64,000 bases of DNA, taken from contig PLUE01000049.1 in the NCBI GenBank assembly GCA_003164785.1, positions 1-64,000 of the forward strand, written 5' to 3'. Position 1 is the first letter of the stretch, and each line of letters opens with the position of its first letter. This DNA is from Gammaproteobacteria bacterium. Its GTDB lineage: Bacteria; Pseudomonadota; Gammaproteobacteria; Steroidobacterales; Steroidobacteraceae. This document shows positions 17,967-27,507 of this stretch, in pieces. Made by a program: the position numbers and the translations under genes. Below the pieces are notes generated by a model. That model was not told where the DNA came from. It did no database searches and saw nothing but the letters and a program-made list of their open reading frames with translations.

Positions 17967-19424
17967 GTGCATCAGGGTGGCAGCGTGAGTGACGAACTCA
18001 TCACTGCACCGCAAGAATCTCGCCCCCTCGGTTCCGGCGCTCCCCGTCGCACGCCGCGATCGCCCTCCGAGTTGGCGCCGGTGTCATTTCAACAGGAGTA
18101 TCTGTGGAATACTCAGCGGTCGAACCCGTGCGACAATATTCCCCTACCTGTATCGCTGCGGCTGGCAGGCGACTTAAACGTCGATTGCCTGCAAGCGGCA
18201 CTGCAGGAAGTGGTGCGACGACATGAATCGCTGCGCACCAGGATTTGCGTGGTCGACGGGATTCCTAAGCAACAGATCGAGGAGGAGGGCGAGTATCGAT
18301 TGATGCAGGTGGATCTGCGCACCGCCTCTCACGATGGCAACCTGAATGGCGCAGCACGAAGCCTTGTCGAGCAATTTATTAGCCGACCGATGGATCTGGC
18401 GGCGGATCCGCTCTTTCAGGTCCAGTTGATTACGTTGTCCGACCAAGAGCATGTACTAGCAATAGCGATTCATCACATCATTACGGATGGTTCCTCCAAC
18501 CTGTTGCTTTTTCGGGAACTGTGGAGTCTCTATGGAAGTTTTGTTCGTGGCCGGCCCTCGACGCTTCCAGATTTGCCTTTGCAGTACGCCGACTACGCCA
18601 TCTGGCAACGAAGGACACATGGCCGTTGGCTCGAAAGGCATGCAGGTTATTGGCAAAAACGATTGGATAGGGCGGTCCGCATAAAATGGCCGGTCGATAG
18701 CGATGTGAAAAACACCGGGTTTCCTACGGTAGTGGCATGGCCATTTTCATTTGGGGCGACGTTGAGCTCCAAACTGCTCGACCTTGCGCGACGGGAACGA
18801 GTCATGCCGGCTATGTTGTCGGTGGCACTGTACGCGGCCCTTGTTTCAAACTGGTGCCGGCAAAGGGATTTTGTCATTCCCTTTACAATCGCCGGTCGTG
18901 ACCATCCAGAGTTGAACAACATAGTAGGGTTGTTTTCGCAAGCGGTGCTGATGAGAATCGAGTTGAGCGGATGCGCAACATTCATCGATCTTTTGCATTT
19001 CGTTACCAAAGAGTTTGCTGCTGCTTGGCAACATCTTGATTGTTCGAAGGTCATCGGAACGGCGCCTGAGCTGGGTAGTACGTATATGCAGTGGGTATCG
19101 TGGACTCCGGAGGACATGGCTGGCACGCGTACTCCTACCGATTGGCACAATTGCGCCCCCCACCTTTCGATCGAGACATTTCTTGAGGGATATCAGCCGG
19201 AGGGCGTCAGAGTTGAATGGGAGGCAAATCTGCGTTTTTGGAATACAGCCGGGGATATTCATGTGTATGCAAGGTACCGAACGGACATCTTTACAGAGGA
19301 TACGATGCGAAGCGTTTCGCAGAAGCTCGTTCTCATTGCCGAAAACGTGACGCGGGATCCTCGAATGTGTGTGGAGTCGTCTGGAGACTCGCTGGTCCGC
19401 GAGGACACAAATGTCACCGACTAG
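17967..19424 (+). CDS. Stand-alone NRPS condensation domain protein
   Basis: A 485-aa free condensation enzyme: an N-terminal VSFQQEYLW core motif, RHESLRTR, the catalytic HHIITDG (His170, Asp174) and the downstream VGLFSQAVLMR segment. No adenylation, carrier or thioesterase domain is attached. Such domains can release an ACP-bound acyl chain by attack of a soluble amine, giving an amide. With the diaminobutyrate aminotransferase upstream, diaminobutyrate or a methylated relative is the favoured acceptor, but this is inference. It is the last gene of the plus-strand operon, 16 bp after the P450. Confidence 0.9.
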   Translation: MHQGGSVSDELITAPQESRPLGSGAPRRTPRSPSELAPVSFQQEYLWNTQRSNPCDNIPLPVSLRLAGDLNVDCLQAALQEVVRRHESLRTRICVVDGIPKQQIEEEGEYRLMQVDLRTASHDGNLNGAARSLVEQFISRPMDLAADPLFQVQLITLSDQEHVLAIAIHHIITDGSSNLLLFRELWSLYGSFVRGRPSTLPDLPLQYADYAIWQRRTHGRWLERHAGYWQKRLDRAVRIKWPVDSDVKNTGFPTVVAWPFSFGATLSSKLLDLARRERVMPAMLSVALYAALVSNWCRQRDFVIPFTIAGRDHPELNNIVGLFSQAVLMRIELSGCATFIDLLHFVTKEFAAAWQHLDCSKVIGTAPELGSTYMQWVSWTPEDMAGTRTPTDWHNCAPHLSIETFLEGYQPEGVRVEWEANLRFWNTAGDIHVYARYRTDIFTEDTMRSVSQKLVLIAENVTRDPRMCVESSGDSLVREDTNVTD

Positions 19425-19534
19425 CGCTCGGCCAGAATAGGAATTCCACATAGTTGGGATTAGTTATAAATGTGACGTCTACAGGCAAGGAGGGATCGAT
19501 GGGATGTCGCCACTGAGATTGGAGCTGATACCGA

Positions 19535-20591
19535 ATGAGTTGTGCGGCGCGAGTCCGTAATTTACTCGGCATTAAAGAGCCTCGAATGACCAGACGAGCG
19601 GACACCTTGAATTGCGTGCACCTGGGCGGCGTGTCTTCGGACGTTGCGAGGAGTTTGAACGTTGAGCCGAAGACCATTGCCAATGTAGGTAACGAGTACT
19701 CGGAAGACGGGACTCGACTGCGCCATTCGATGAGGAGGCATCGGGTCGGCCGCTCGATTTAGACAATAGGGCGTGTGGCAACGGTCTTTTCTGCACGGCC
19801 GTGGGGCTTCTATCGCTGGCCGCTGGATCTGATTGTCGAGCAGGCGCAGAAGCGGGAGATGGTAGACGATACGATCAGCCGGGAGAGCATCTGGACGATC
19901 TTGAAGGAGCATGATCTGAAGCCATGGCAGGAGAAGATGTGGTGCAGCGGGGATTTGAACGAGGAGCACATTCGGCGTATGGAAGACGTACTGGACGCCT
20001 ATCAACGGCCCTACAACGAGGCTTTTCTGGTCGTTTGCAGTGATGAGAAACCGGTCGCGCTGTTCGCGGACGCAACGCCGCGCTTACCGCCGCGCGGTCC
20101 GGGAGAAGTGATGATCAACGACTATGAATATTTGCTTGCCGGTAGCGCGAACGTATTCTGTGCGGTGGAGCCGGAGATGGGCCAACGTATCAACAAGGCG
20201 ACTAACTGTCGTGACGGCTTGGGGTTCTCGAGCGTCAGGACGGAGTTGGCGGCCTATTGTCCCGCCGCTACGAAGATTGTGTTGGTGATGGATAACATTT
20301 CGACCCATAGCTGCGAGATACCAGCAGCATATGGGAGAAGACCTCGCCAAGCAGATATCGAATCGCTTTGAGATGCACTACACCCCGGTGCATGCGAGTT
20401 GGTTGAATCAGACGGAGATCGCGATCGGCATATATTTACGACAGTGCTTGGGGGATGGTCATGTAGGCGACATCGCCAATCTGAAGAAGAAGACCGCCGC
20501 CTGGAATAAACGGGCCAACAAACGGGGCCAGATCATACGGTGTCGCTTTACCAAAACCGAGGCGTGCAGGAGCATGGGCCATGCCCATTGA
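19535..20591 (+). mobile_element. Decayed IS630-family transposase
   Basis: Three consecutive pieces together resemble one IS630 transposase. The N-terminal helix-turn-helix part ends at a stop near 19760. The middle part (about 19775-20371) carries FSARPWGFYRWPLDL and KMWCSGDLNEEHIRRMEDVLDAY, and the C-terminal part in another frame (from 20331) carries MHYTPVHASWLNQTEI. Internal stops and a frameshift make it inactive. I did not identify terminal repeats. It separates the biosynthetic cluster from the PQQ dehydrogenase, whose start codon lies just after it. Confidence 0.88.
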
Positions 20592-20629
20592 TCTATACGG
20601 AAAAATGTGTTGCTAGGCCGGAGGCTTGC

Positions 20630-22354
20630 TTGAGATACAAAAGGAATGTCGTAGAGATCGCCAGGGACTTATTGGGGGTCTGTTTACTGGTCGCTGTGGC
20701 TCAGATACCGGTTCTGAGCTACGCCGCTGCGGCGCCCTACCCTGTGGTAACGAACAAGCGTCTGGTCAATGCCCAGCGGGACGACGGCTGGTTAATGTAC
20801 CGGCGAAACTACGAGAGTACAGGCTACGCGCCATTCGAAGGGATCAATATCGGTAACGTCAGCCAGCTCAAGATTGCTTTCGACCATCCGAGCAATTTGT
20901 CGCAGGGGCACGAGGCCGCGCCGTTGGTCAACGGTAGGTATATGTTCGTCACTACGCCGATGAACCACTTGATTGCGATGGACGCCACCAATGGTAAAGT
21001 GCTGTGGCAGTACGATTTTCCTCTCGAAAAGAAAGCGCTGCAGACTGTGTGCTGCGACGTCGTCAATCGTGGCGCCGCACTATACGGGGGGCTGGTCTAT
21101 ATGGGCACGCTTGGAAATCATGTCGTCGCGCTCGATGCGCGGACCGGCAAGGTCAAGTGGGACACGACGCTAGCGCCTCCCGGCGTGGGTTACTTCATCT
21201 CCGGTGCGCCGCTCGTGGTTAACGGGAAGGTGGTCATCGGCGACGGTGGCGGCGAGTACGGTGCGCGCGGGTTTATAGTCGCCATGAACGCGATGACCGG
21301 CAGAGTCGAGTGGAAGACATATACGACGGCGGCACCCGGAACGCCGGGCGGTGACACTTGGCCGCGAGGCGCCTACAAGACGGGCGGCGGCAACCCGTGG
21401 ATCACCGGAACCTACGATGATAAGACCAACACACTCTATTGGGGTGTGGGCAATCCCGCCCCGTGGCTGTCGATCATGCGTCCGGGCAAGAACTTGTATA
21501 CCGATTCGGTGGTTGCGTTGAATGCGGATACCGGTGAGGTCAAGTGGTACTACCAGTGGACACCGACTGATAGCTGGGATTACGACGGCGCCAACGAAAC
21601 CGTAATGACAGACCTCGCATACCATGGCAAGGTGTACCATGCACTCGTGCATGCCGACCGAAACGGTTGGTTCTTCGCGCTCGACCGCACGAATGGCAAG
21701 TTGATCTACGCCGAACCGTTTGTGCATGTGACTTCTATCACCGCTATGAAAGATGGCATTCCGCGGCCAAACCCCGAGATGCAACCGACCATCGACAAGC
21801 AGGTCTTTACCTGTCCGAGTTTTATCGGCGGCAAGAACTGGTGGCCGATCTCCGTCGATCCGCAGACACACATGGCGTACATTCCAACGCTGCACGCCTG
21901 TATGGACATTAAGGGGGCGGCCCCTGTCGCTTACAAGGCGGGACTCTATTTCGTCAATGCACACTTCGAGCTCAAGCACGATCCGACCACTGACGACTGG
22001 GGTTCGGTCCAGGCATTGGACCTGGATTCCGGCAATCAGGTCTGGCAATACAAAACCCATCTTCCCTGGTCCAGTGGGACGCTGGCGACAGCTGGCGGCC
22101 TTATATTCAGCGGCAGCAGCGATGGTCATTTCATGGCGTTTGATGCCAAGACCGGTAAGGTGCTATGGATCAGCGAGCAGCTGCGTTCCGGGATTATTGG
22201 CGTACCCACGACTTACGTCGTGGATGGTAAGCAGTACGTCGCGATCTGGGCCGGCTGGGGTGGCGCAGTGCCAATGTGGGGCGGTCAGGTGGCCAGCGAT
22301 CCCGCGGTGAAGACGATTCCGAGAGGCGGTCACCTCTATGTCTTCGCGTTGTAG
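20630..22354 (+). CDS. PQQ-dependent alcohol dehydrogenase, lanthanide-type signature
   Basis: A type I quinoprotein alcohol dehydrogenase (about 574 aa), a periplasmic eight-bladed propeller. It has repeated WxYD/ALDARTGK-type blade motifs, the vicinal disulfide in TVCCDVV, and GTPGGDTWP. The metal site reads SWDYDG: the catalytic Asp is followed two residues later by a second Asp, the signature that separates lanthanide-using XoxF/PedH-type enzymes from calcium MxaF/ExaA types. The long open frame begins at 20540 inside the transposase remnant. The TTG at 20630, preceded by CGGAGG, gives a good signal peptide (VCLLVAVAQIPVLSYAAAA) and is preferred. It overlaps the next gene by 17 bp. Substrate (methanol or a longer alcohol) is not resolved. 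Confidence 0.9.
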   Translation: MRYKRNVVEIARDLLGVCLLVAVAQIPVLSYAAAAPYPVVTNKRLVNAQRDDGWLMYRRNYESTGYAPFEGINIGNVSQLKIAFDHPSNLSQGHEAAPLVNGRYMFVTTPMNHLIAMDATNGKVLWQYDFPLEKKALQTVCCDVVNRGAALYGGLVYMGTLGNHVVALDARTGKVKWDTTLAPPGVGYFISGAPLVVNGKVVIGDGGGEYGARGFIVAMNAMTGRVEWKTYTTAAPGTPGGDTWPRGAYKTGGGNPWITGTYDDKTNTLYWGVGNPAPWLSIMRPGKNLYTDSVVALNADTGEVKWYYQWTPTDSWDYDGANETVMTDLAYHGKVYHALVHADRNGWFFALDRTNGKLIYAEPFVHVTSITAMKDGIPRPNPEMQPTIDKQVFTCPSFIGGKNWWPISVDPQTHMAYIPTLHACMDIKGAAPVAYKAGLYFVNAHFELKHDPTTDDWGSVQALDLDSGNQVWQYKTHLPWSSGTLATAGGLIFSGSSDGHFMAFDAKTGKVLWISEQLRSGIIGVPTTYVVDGKQYVAIWAGWGGAVPMWGGQVASDPAVKTIPRGGHLYVFAL

Positions 22355-23066
22355 CAACGGACTGCGCAAAGTCCAGTTGGCCGCATGGTTGCTCGGCGCG
22401 ATGCTGATGCACCGAAGTGGAGCCGCAATTGTGCGGCATGTCTGTATTGAGCAGGTAAACCCCACGCGGCGGACAGATATACGCATCGTTTGGGCAGCCG
22501 TTATGTTCAATAGGGGGCTCGACCGGTTGCGTATCAGCGGTCGGCTGGACCCGCTAATCGAACTGTTTAAGCGCGCCGCTGGGGCACAAAGCTCTGCGCT
22601 GCATCTGCAGCCCGCGATCTATCGACAATCTGCGGTACCCACCTCTATCGACGGGGATCGCTTGATACAGTCGGACGCTGTGACAAGAAACGCCGGCAAC
22701 AAGCACAGCCGGATCCCGCCTGCCCTCTACACGGACAAGCAAGCGGTAGCGGGCGCTGTCGCCTACTATCAGAATTGCGCGATGTGTCATGGGCCGCTGC
22801 TCGACGGTCAGGCCGGCGGCTATCCCGGTTCAGCGTTGAGAGGGCCAGATTTTGCAGATCCAAGCTACGATTTTCGTATCAAAGATATCTTTAATTTAGT
22901 CGTAACGTTGATGCCTGCAGCGACGCCGGGCAGTCTGCAGCCCGATGTGTACGTGACGATCATGGCGTTCATTCTGAAACAGAATGGCTATCCCGCTGGG
23001 ACCGAAGATTTGACTTACGAAGCATTGGCAAAATCCTCCGTGCCACTGCGTTTCTATGGAAAGTAG
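22338..23066 (+). CDS. c-type cytochrome, partner of the PQQ dehydrogenase
   Basis: A 242-aa protein whose C-terminal half is a class I cytochrome c: CAMCHGP heme attachment, a GPDFADPSYDFR segment and a likely axial Met in LVVTLMPAATPGS. Its start overlaps the dehydrogenase stop, indicating coupled expression; it would take electrons from PQQ in the periplasm. The N-terminal ~110 residues are odd: a hydrophobic stretch (VQLAAWLLGAMLM) that may be a signal, then a basic segment without resemblance to the family, possibly a rearranged or degraded leader. Confidence 0.8.
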   Translation: MSSRCSNGLRKVQLAAWLLGAMLMHRSGAAIVRHVCIEQVNPTRRTDIRIVWAAVMFNRGLDRLRISGRLDPLIELFKRAAGAQSSALHLQPAIYRQSAVPTSIDGDRLIQSDAVTRNAGNKHSRIPPALYTDKQAVAGAVAYYQNCAMCHGPLLDGQAGGYPGSALRGPDFADPSYDFRIKDIFNLVVTLMPAATPGSLQPDVYVTIMAFILKQNGYPAGTEDLTYEALAKSSVPLRFYGK

Positions 23067-23438
23067 ATAATAGGTGCTTTTTACTAAAACCGCGAAAAGG
23101 CAATCGTGAGGTGTAATCCTGAGCCCCAGAAATGTGGAATTCGCATACTGAAAATCACATACGCCATCCTCAAAAAGAGTGCCGTCTTCGGTAAGGTTCA
23201 TCATCATTGCTGCCCTTGCTCTGTCATTGGGGCAGCTCAACGACCACCGGCTGAAAGCTGGCTGGTTGGGGCGGCTAAAGCCGACCGGCGCAGCCGTCCT
23301 GAAGAACACTCGCCGATACGGCCCTCTCTTTCATTTTTTCTCCTTCCTTCGTTTTTACTATGAGGCACAACATCGGCGAAGCGCTTGCAAATGCCTTCGC
23401 CTGGAAGGCGGGAAATTTCTCCCATCCCTGGTGCGACA
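23067..23438. other. Intergenic stretch without a clear gene
   Basis: Only short overlapping frames. A small palindromic sequence (CGGCTAAAGCCG, near 23268-23282) lies in it. It marks the border between the dehydrogenase operon and the integrase, so it is a candidate place for an attachment site. No tRNA end is visible. Confidence 0.4.
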
Positions 23439-24407
23439 TTAATAACTCACTTTGAACGTCGGCGAATCCTCCACCTTCATTCGCCGCCGATCATATATCC
23501 GCGTCGTCGCAATGTTCGCATGCCCCAGCCACTCCTGCACCTTGGTGATGTCAGCGTCGTGGTCCAGGGCATTGGTCGCCGCTGTGGCGCGAAGCGCGTG
23601 CGCGCCGATCTTGAGGCCCAGGCCGAGTGCATACCGCCGCACAAGCTTGTAGACCCCGTCTGGGGTAATGGGATTGTCCAGGTTGCCGGTGCGGTTGTTG
23701 CTGACGGGACGGAAGAGGGCGCCCTCCGTGTCGGCTGCGTGGCGCGCCTCGTCAAGATAGTCGTTGAGGAGCGCCTGGGTGCCGGCGTGCAGCGGGATGT
23801 ATCGAGTCTTGCTGCCCTTGCCATGGACCCGGAGATGCGGCACCCCGCGCCTTGAGTGGATATCCTTGACCTTCAGCTTGCAGAGTTCCTCCCGGCGGAG
23901 CCCGTGGTAAAGAAGGGTCGCGAGCAGTGCGCGGTCCCGGAGGCCTTTAAGGCCCTTCTCGTTCGGTAGACTCATGAGCTGCCGAGCTTCCTTGTCGGCG
24001 ATCGCCGGCGTCTTACCCTCATAGCTGTCGACCTTCGGCCGCTTCACGCCCTTGACGGGGTTCGTCGCCACGGCGTTCTTGTCGGTCATAAAGGCATAGA
24101 GCGACGACAGCGCCGACATCTTTCGCCGAATCGACCCCGGCGCCAGCTTCCGGGCATCCAGATCCTTGCGCCAGGCAATGACATGAGCCCGTGTGATCAG
24201 TCTGAGTTCCACCGGCGTCCGGACCCCCGCAAACGTCATGAACTCTTTGAGGTCGTTGCGGTACGCTCGACGTGTGTGCAGATTGTCGATGTTGCCGAAC
24301 CACTCCGTTTCCGGGGGGACATCGGCCAATTGGGAGAATTCCGCGCTGGTGAGCACGCGCCGCGGCAGCGTCGGGCGCTTCGGGGTGAGATGTTTGGAGG
24401 TAGGCAT
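23439..24407 (-). CDS. Tyrosine recombinase / integrase (XerC/D-like)
   Basis: A 322-aa phage-integrase-family protein with an N-terminal SAM-like core-binding domain (TRRAYRNDLKEFMTFAG) and a catalytic domain containing Arg in YHGLRREELCKL, Lys in HGKGSKTRYIPL, HALRATAATN, LGHANIATTRIYDRR with the nucleophilic Tyr. All catalytic residues are present. It is unrelated in close sequence to the recombinases at 35-56 kb. It sits at the left edge of a long minus-strand accessory region, and an AT-rich inverted repeat lies just upstream, fitting a role in integrating that region. Confidence 0.93.
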   Translation of the reverse strand: MPTSKHLTPKRPTLPRRVLTSAEFSQLADVPPETEWFGNIDNLHTRRAYRNDLKEFMTFAGVRTPVELRLITRAHVIAWRKDLDARKLAPGSIRRKMSALSSLYAFMTDKNAVATNPVKGVKRPKVDSYEGKTPAIADKEARQLMSLPNEKGLKGLRDRALLATLLYHGLRREELCKLKVKDIHSRRGVPHLRVHGKGSKTRYIPLHAGTQALLNDYLDEARHAADTEGALFRPVSNNRTGNLDNPITPDGVYKLVRRYALGLGLKIGAHALRATAATNALDHDADITKVQEWLGHANIATTRIYDRRRMKVEDSPTFKVSY

Positions 24408-24762
24408 AGGCGCCCTATTGTATATTGATAAAATATATTATCAATATTGAGCGAAATAGTTTTTTTCGTAGTGTTGTCAGAAGACGATTTCAGTGAGTAG
24501 ACACCGCAAACACCTAGCGCGGTCTCGTTCTGTCGCCGCGGCGAGCGGGCGAACACAGCATTAATGCAAATGCTACGCCGTGAAAACTTGCGCCGTATGA
24601 TCACGACTCAGCCCGCACTTCCGTGACACTACCGCAAACTCCCAAAATCGACACTGAAAATATCGGTGAAACTGACAAGACGCTCCGCGATTGCAAAGCC
24701 ACCACGTGACAATGCGAGAAACACAGCATTTCTGGCAAACCTCGTCACCGAAAACTAGGTTC
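24408..24762. other. Gap upstream of the integrase
   Basis: No gene found. It holds the AT-rich inverted repeat at 24422-24447 and a run of T at about 24460, and then sequence up to the stop of the protease gene. Confidence 0.45.
24422..24447. repeat. Perfect 10-bp AT-rich inverted repeat upstream of integrase
   Basis: ATATTGATAA (24422-24431) and TTATCAATAT (24438-24447) are exact reverse complements around a six-base spacer. It starts 15 bp before the integrase start codon. Its place fits an operator or recombinase-binding site overlapping the integrase promoter. Confidence 0.65.
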
Positions 24763-26622
24763 TCACTCCTCCGCCACGACCACTGGGATGGTGGCTTGCG
24801 CTTCACATACTCTAAATCCGCTATCGGGACAGAAGTTATTTCCGGGTCGATCAGCACACTCTACCTTCACATCGATACGAAGCTCATGATCGCCTATCGA
24901 TGAATAACCGGGATATGTGATGATGCCCCACTCTAGAGGCAACTCCTGACCTACGTTCTTGTCCCAATCGGCATGGCCTAGCACTAAACTTCCCACGTCT
25001 GACACTGGGCCATGTACCCGACCCGCCATGTCTCTAATTGTCTGTTTTTGACAAATTAGCGAGGCATCGTAACTGACTGAAATTGGCTGACCGGGTCTTG
25101 CTCGAATGGCATTAGGTGATACAGCCATTGTCTTCGCGAATGCATCCGGTCCAATGCCGCAACCGCAGCCAGGAATCTGGCGACTCCGAAATTGTCCCCC
25201 CTGGAGCGTCTGTTCGTACGAAGTCAAGGTAAACGTAGGCGTCCCTGCATTTGTGACAGGATCATGCCGAGACGACGGAATATAGGTCACGATAAGATGG
25301 CCTTGACTCTTCCCCTGGCCCAAACCAGGCCATTCATCATGTCCTTGCAAACTGAAGCTGAACACGACTTGGTTCCCTTGTCTACCAGCAACACATGTAG
25401 ACCAGGCATTGCATTGACGATCTCCGGTCAGCGAATAGGTGTATGAACCAACTTCATAACCCGGAGGTGGCAGATCTGATTGTACGACGTAAATTTCACT
25501 GAAGCTTTTCCTGACGCCGCTCAGCTTCCAGTCCGAATCGAAGGTCTTCACAATAGGCTGGGAAGTATTCGCCTTTGCCAACTTTGGCAACGAATCTGAG
25601 AAAGCGGAAACAAGGGTGGCGCTCTCTCCGGCACAACCAGTATCGGGACACACCATTGCTTTGTTGCACGAGCCATTGCTCTTGAAATCCGCATCACCGC
25701 GGACCAAAATGCCCAACACCTTGTTCGTGATGGAATTGAACACGGGCGATCCGCTATTACCACCAAAAGTATCTAAATTGGAAACGAAGTAACCTTTAGC
25801 GGTCGATACTGATCTCACGTTGGCATGGTCGGCCATTTTCAGTGGCAAACCGAGTGGATATCCCAACACATAGACGGGATCTTCGAGTGCCGCCGGCTTA
25901 ACTGTGTCAAGCTCTAAGCGTGGATGATTTGAAATTGGGCGGCTAACCTTGACTAGAGCGAAATCTCGCCCGTCTGGCTCAACCTTCCACGCAACAAGCG
26001 ATTGCATCTCATAGACATCGGATTTAGGAATTTCTACGGGAATGCTCGACTCGCCTGTGCCAGCCTTTTGGACGCGGTATCCAAACACTATTCGCTTCGT
26101 TTTAAACGCGTCAACGCAATGACCCGCCGTTGCAATCAGATCGTCTCCCACAACAAACGCTGTGCACATGGCGACGACTCGCTCCGTCAGAAATGCTTCG
26201 CCGGAGCACACGTTAAACTGGGCTTCTAGCGATCTTCCGATAAGCGCGAACCGATCATCGCTCTCAGCAAAGTGGTCTGGGTCAACTACGGCCGCGACGC
26301 TGTCTGCCGCCACTAACCGGCGCGGATCCTGAATCTCATGGTACTCGACCCGTCGGTCGAAGCCGTAGATCGTTTTTTCACGGTTGATAATCTCACCGAT
26401 CAGCAGAGCATCCGAAACCGACTTGAGCGTCGACGACTCCGGCGACGCATAAGCCGTCTTATTTCGCCGTGTCGAAAGAACCTCCCGCAATTGATCGATG
26501 GTGAAACCGGAGAGGTTCGGCACATTAATCGCGGAAGCTGGCGATTCATCCGCTGAGGCGCGGCCCATTAGACCGAACGCGCACATTATTATCGAAATAG
26601 CAGTTAGAGTTTTCACGCTCAC
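24763..26622 (-). CDS. Secreted trypsin-like serine protease with C-terminal beta-rich extension
   Basis: A 619-aa exported protein: signal peptide MSVKTLTAISIIMCAFGLMGRASA, then a chymotrypsin-fold domain at about 130-340 with TAGHC (His168), GRDFALVKV (Asp220) and GGNSGSP (Ser290). The remaining ~270 residues contain many Cys and aromatic residues and no family I can name; they may bind substrate or partner. It is the last gene of a three-gene minus-strand set with a CHAP-like protein and a lipoprotein, 62 bp after the CHAP-like gene. Confidence 0.85.
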   Translation of the reverse strand: MSVKTLTAISIIMCAFGLMGRASADESPASAINVPNLSGFTIDQLREVLSTRRNKTAYASPESSTLKSVSDALLIGEIINREKTIYGFDRRVEYHEIQDPRRLVAADSVAAVVDPDHFAESDDRFALIGRSLEAQFNVCSGEAFLTERVVAMCTAFVVGDDLIATAGHCVDAFKTKRIVFGYRVQKAGTGESSIPVEIPKSDVYEMQSLVAWKVEPDGRDFALVKVSRPISNHPRLELDTVKPAALEDPVYVLGYPLGLPLKMADHANVRSVSTAKGYFVSNLDTFGGNSGSPVFNSITNKVLGILVRGDADFKSNGSCNKAMVCPDTGCAGESATLVSAFSDSLPKLAKANTSQPIVKTFDSDWKLSGVRKSFSEIYVVQSDLPPPGYEVGSYTYSLTGDRQCNAWSTCVAGRQGNQVVFSFSLQGHDEWPGLGQGKSQGHLIVTYIPSSRHDPVTNAGTPTFTLTSYEQTLQGGQFRSRQIPGCGCGIGPDAFAKTMAVSPNAIRARPGQPISVSYDASLICQKQTIRDMAGRVHGPVSDVGSLVLGHADWDKNVGQELPLEWGIITYPGYSSIGDHELRIDVKVECADRPGNNFCPDSGFRVCEAQATIPVVVAEE

Positions 26623-26684
26623 CCCTTTTTATTGCTTCGAACTTATGCGCGCAAATGTTTGACGGTAGATCCACCCGAGTTAGC

Positions 26685-27452
26685 TTATTTATCCATTGAA
26701 TCGGTGACTATGAATCCCTTAACGAGCGAATTATAGCTCCTCTCGCGGGTCAGGACGACGCCGCCATTTCGTTGGCTTCCACCAGCACTCCCTGAAGTAT
26801 TAAATTCCAATGTATGCAACGTCGATTTGTCCGCATCAATAACCACGCCACAGTGGTCAACTGCATCGAGGTTTGCGGTTGCGGTCCAGTCGTAACAAAC
26901 GATCCAGCCGGCGCGCGGGAGAACGCCAGGTCCGGCGGCTTTCCATCTCCCTTTGGCATTCGCCACTTGCACCATTTTCCAGACGGCGGGCGATGGCCAG
27001 AAGCTATGGAAATCCACAACGTTAATGGCGGATTGGAGATCACCTAATTCAGTAGTCTTAGCGTATAAAGTGCACGCACAATAGCTAATGCCCGCCGCGC
27101 AGAATGCGGTGTATTGCTTCTTTCCGTTTACCACTTGATCGAATGGACATCCAAACACGGCGAGCATATCTCGTATTTTTGTCCAGGAATTGTCCCATCT
27201 ATTAACGCCCTTAAAGGTTATCGCCAGTTCCAAGAGGCGTTTTGGGAAGTCTGGAATTGGATCAGGAATGATCTTCTTATCATTGCTTTTCTGGAGCGAC
27301 TCAAGAAACGCAGATGGATAGTAGGCTGGATCACTATCGGCGGTTGGATCACCCCGCTCGTACCCGCTAACCGGCAGCCCCGCGGCTTGCGCGAGCGTTA
27401 ATTTCGCACAAAACGCCGAGCCACTCCAAACGATCAAGTCGCGTCGATTCAT
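26685..27452 (-). CDS. Exported CHAP/NlpC-like putative cysteine peptidase or amidase
   Basis: A 255-aa protein with a Tat-like leader (MNRRDLIVWSGSAFCAKL). A Cys in YTAFCAAGISYCAC, then GWIVCYDW and DHCGVVIDAD provide the Cys and His spacing of CHAP-type peptidoglycan hydrolases; the GWIV...DHCGVV arrangement is typical of that fold. Assignment rests on pattern, not a strong match. With a secreted protease and a lipoprotein it may act in the envelope or on other bacteria. Confidence 0.6.
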   Translation of the reverse strand: MNRRDLIVWSGSAFCAKLTLAQAAGLPVSGYERGDPTADSDPAYYPSAFLESLQKSNDKKIIPDPIPDFPKRLLELAITFKGVNRWDNSWTKIRDMLAVFGCPFDQVVNGKKQYTAFCAAGISYCACTLYAKTTELGDLQSAINVVDFHSFWPSPAVWKMVQVANAKGRWKAAGPGVLPRAGWIVCYDWTATANLDAVDHCGVVIDADKSTLHTLEFNTSGSAGGSQRNGGVVLTRERSYNSLVKGFIVTDSMDK

Positions 27453-27507
27453 GTAATGCCTCTTTTGCGCCGTGATGGATCACGAAACGGCAACATTTCA
27501 ACGTGCC

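Noticed and set aside
20540-20629. Upstream ATG extension of the PQQ dehydrogenase
   Set aside because: Lies inside the IS630 remnant and adds no signal peptide; TTG 20630 with CGGAGG fits better.
21170-22129. 319-codon minus-strand frame inside the PQQ dehydrogenase
   Set aside because: Antisense shadow of a well-supported gene; no domain in its translation.
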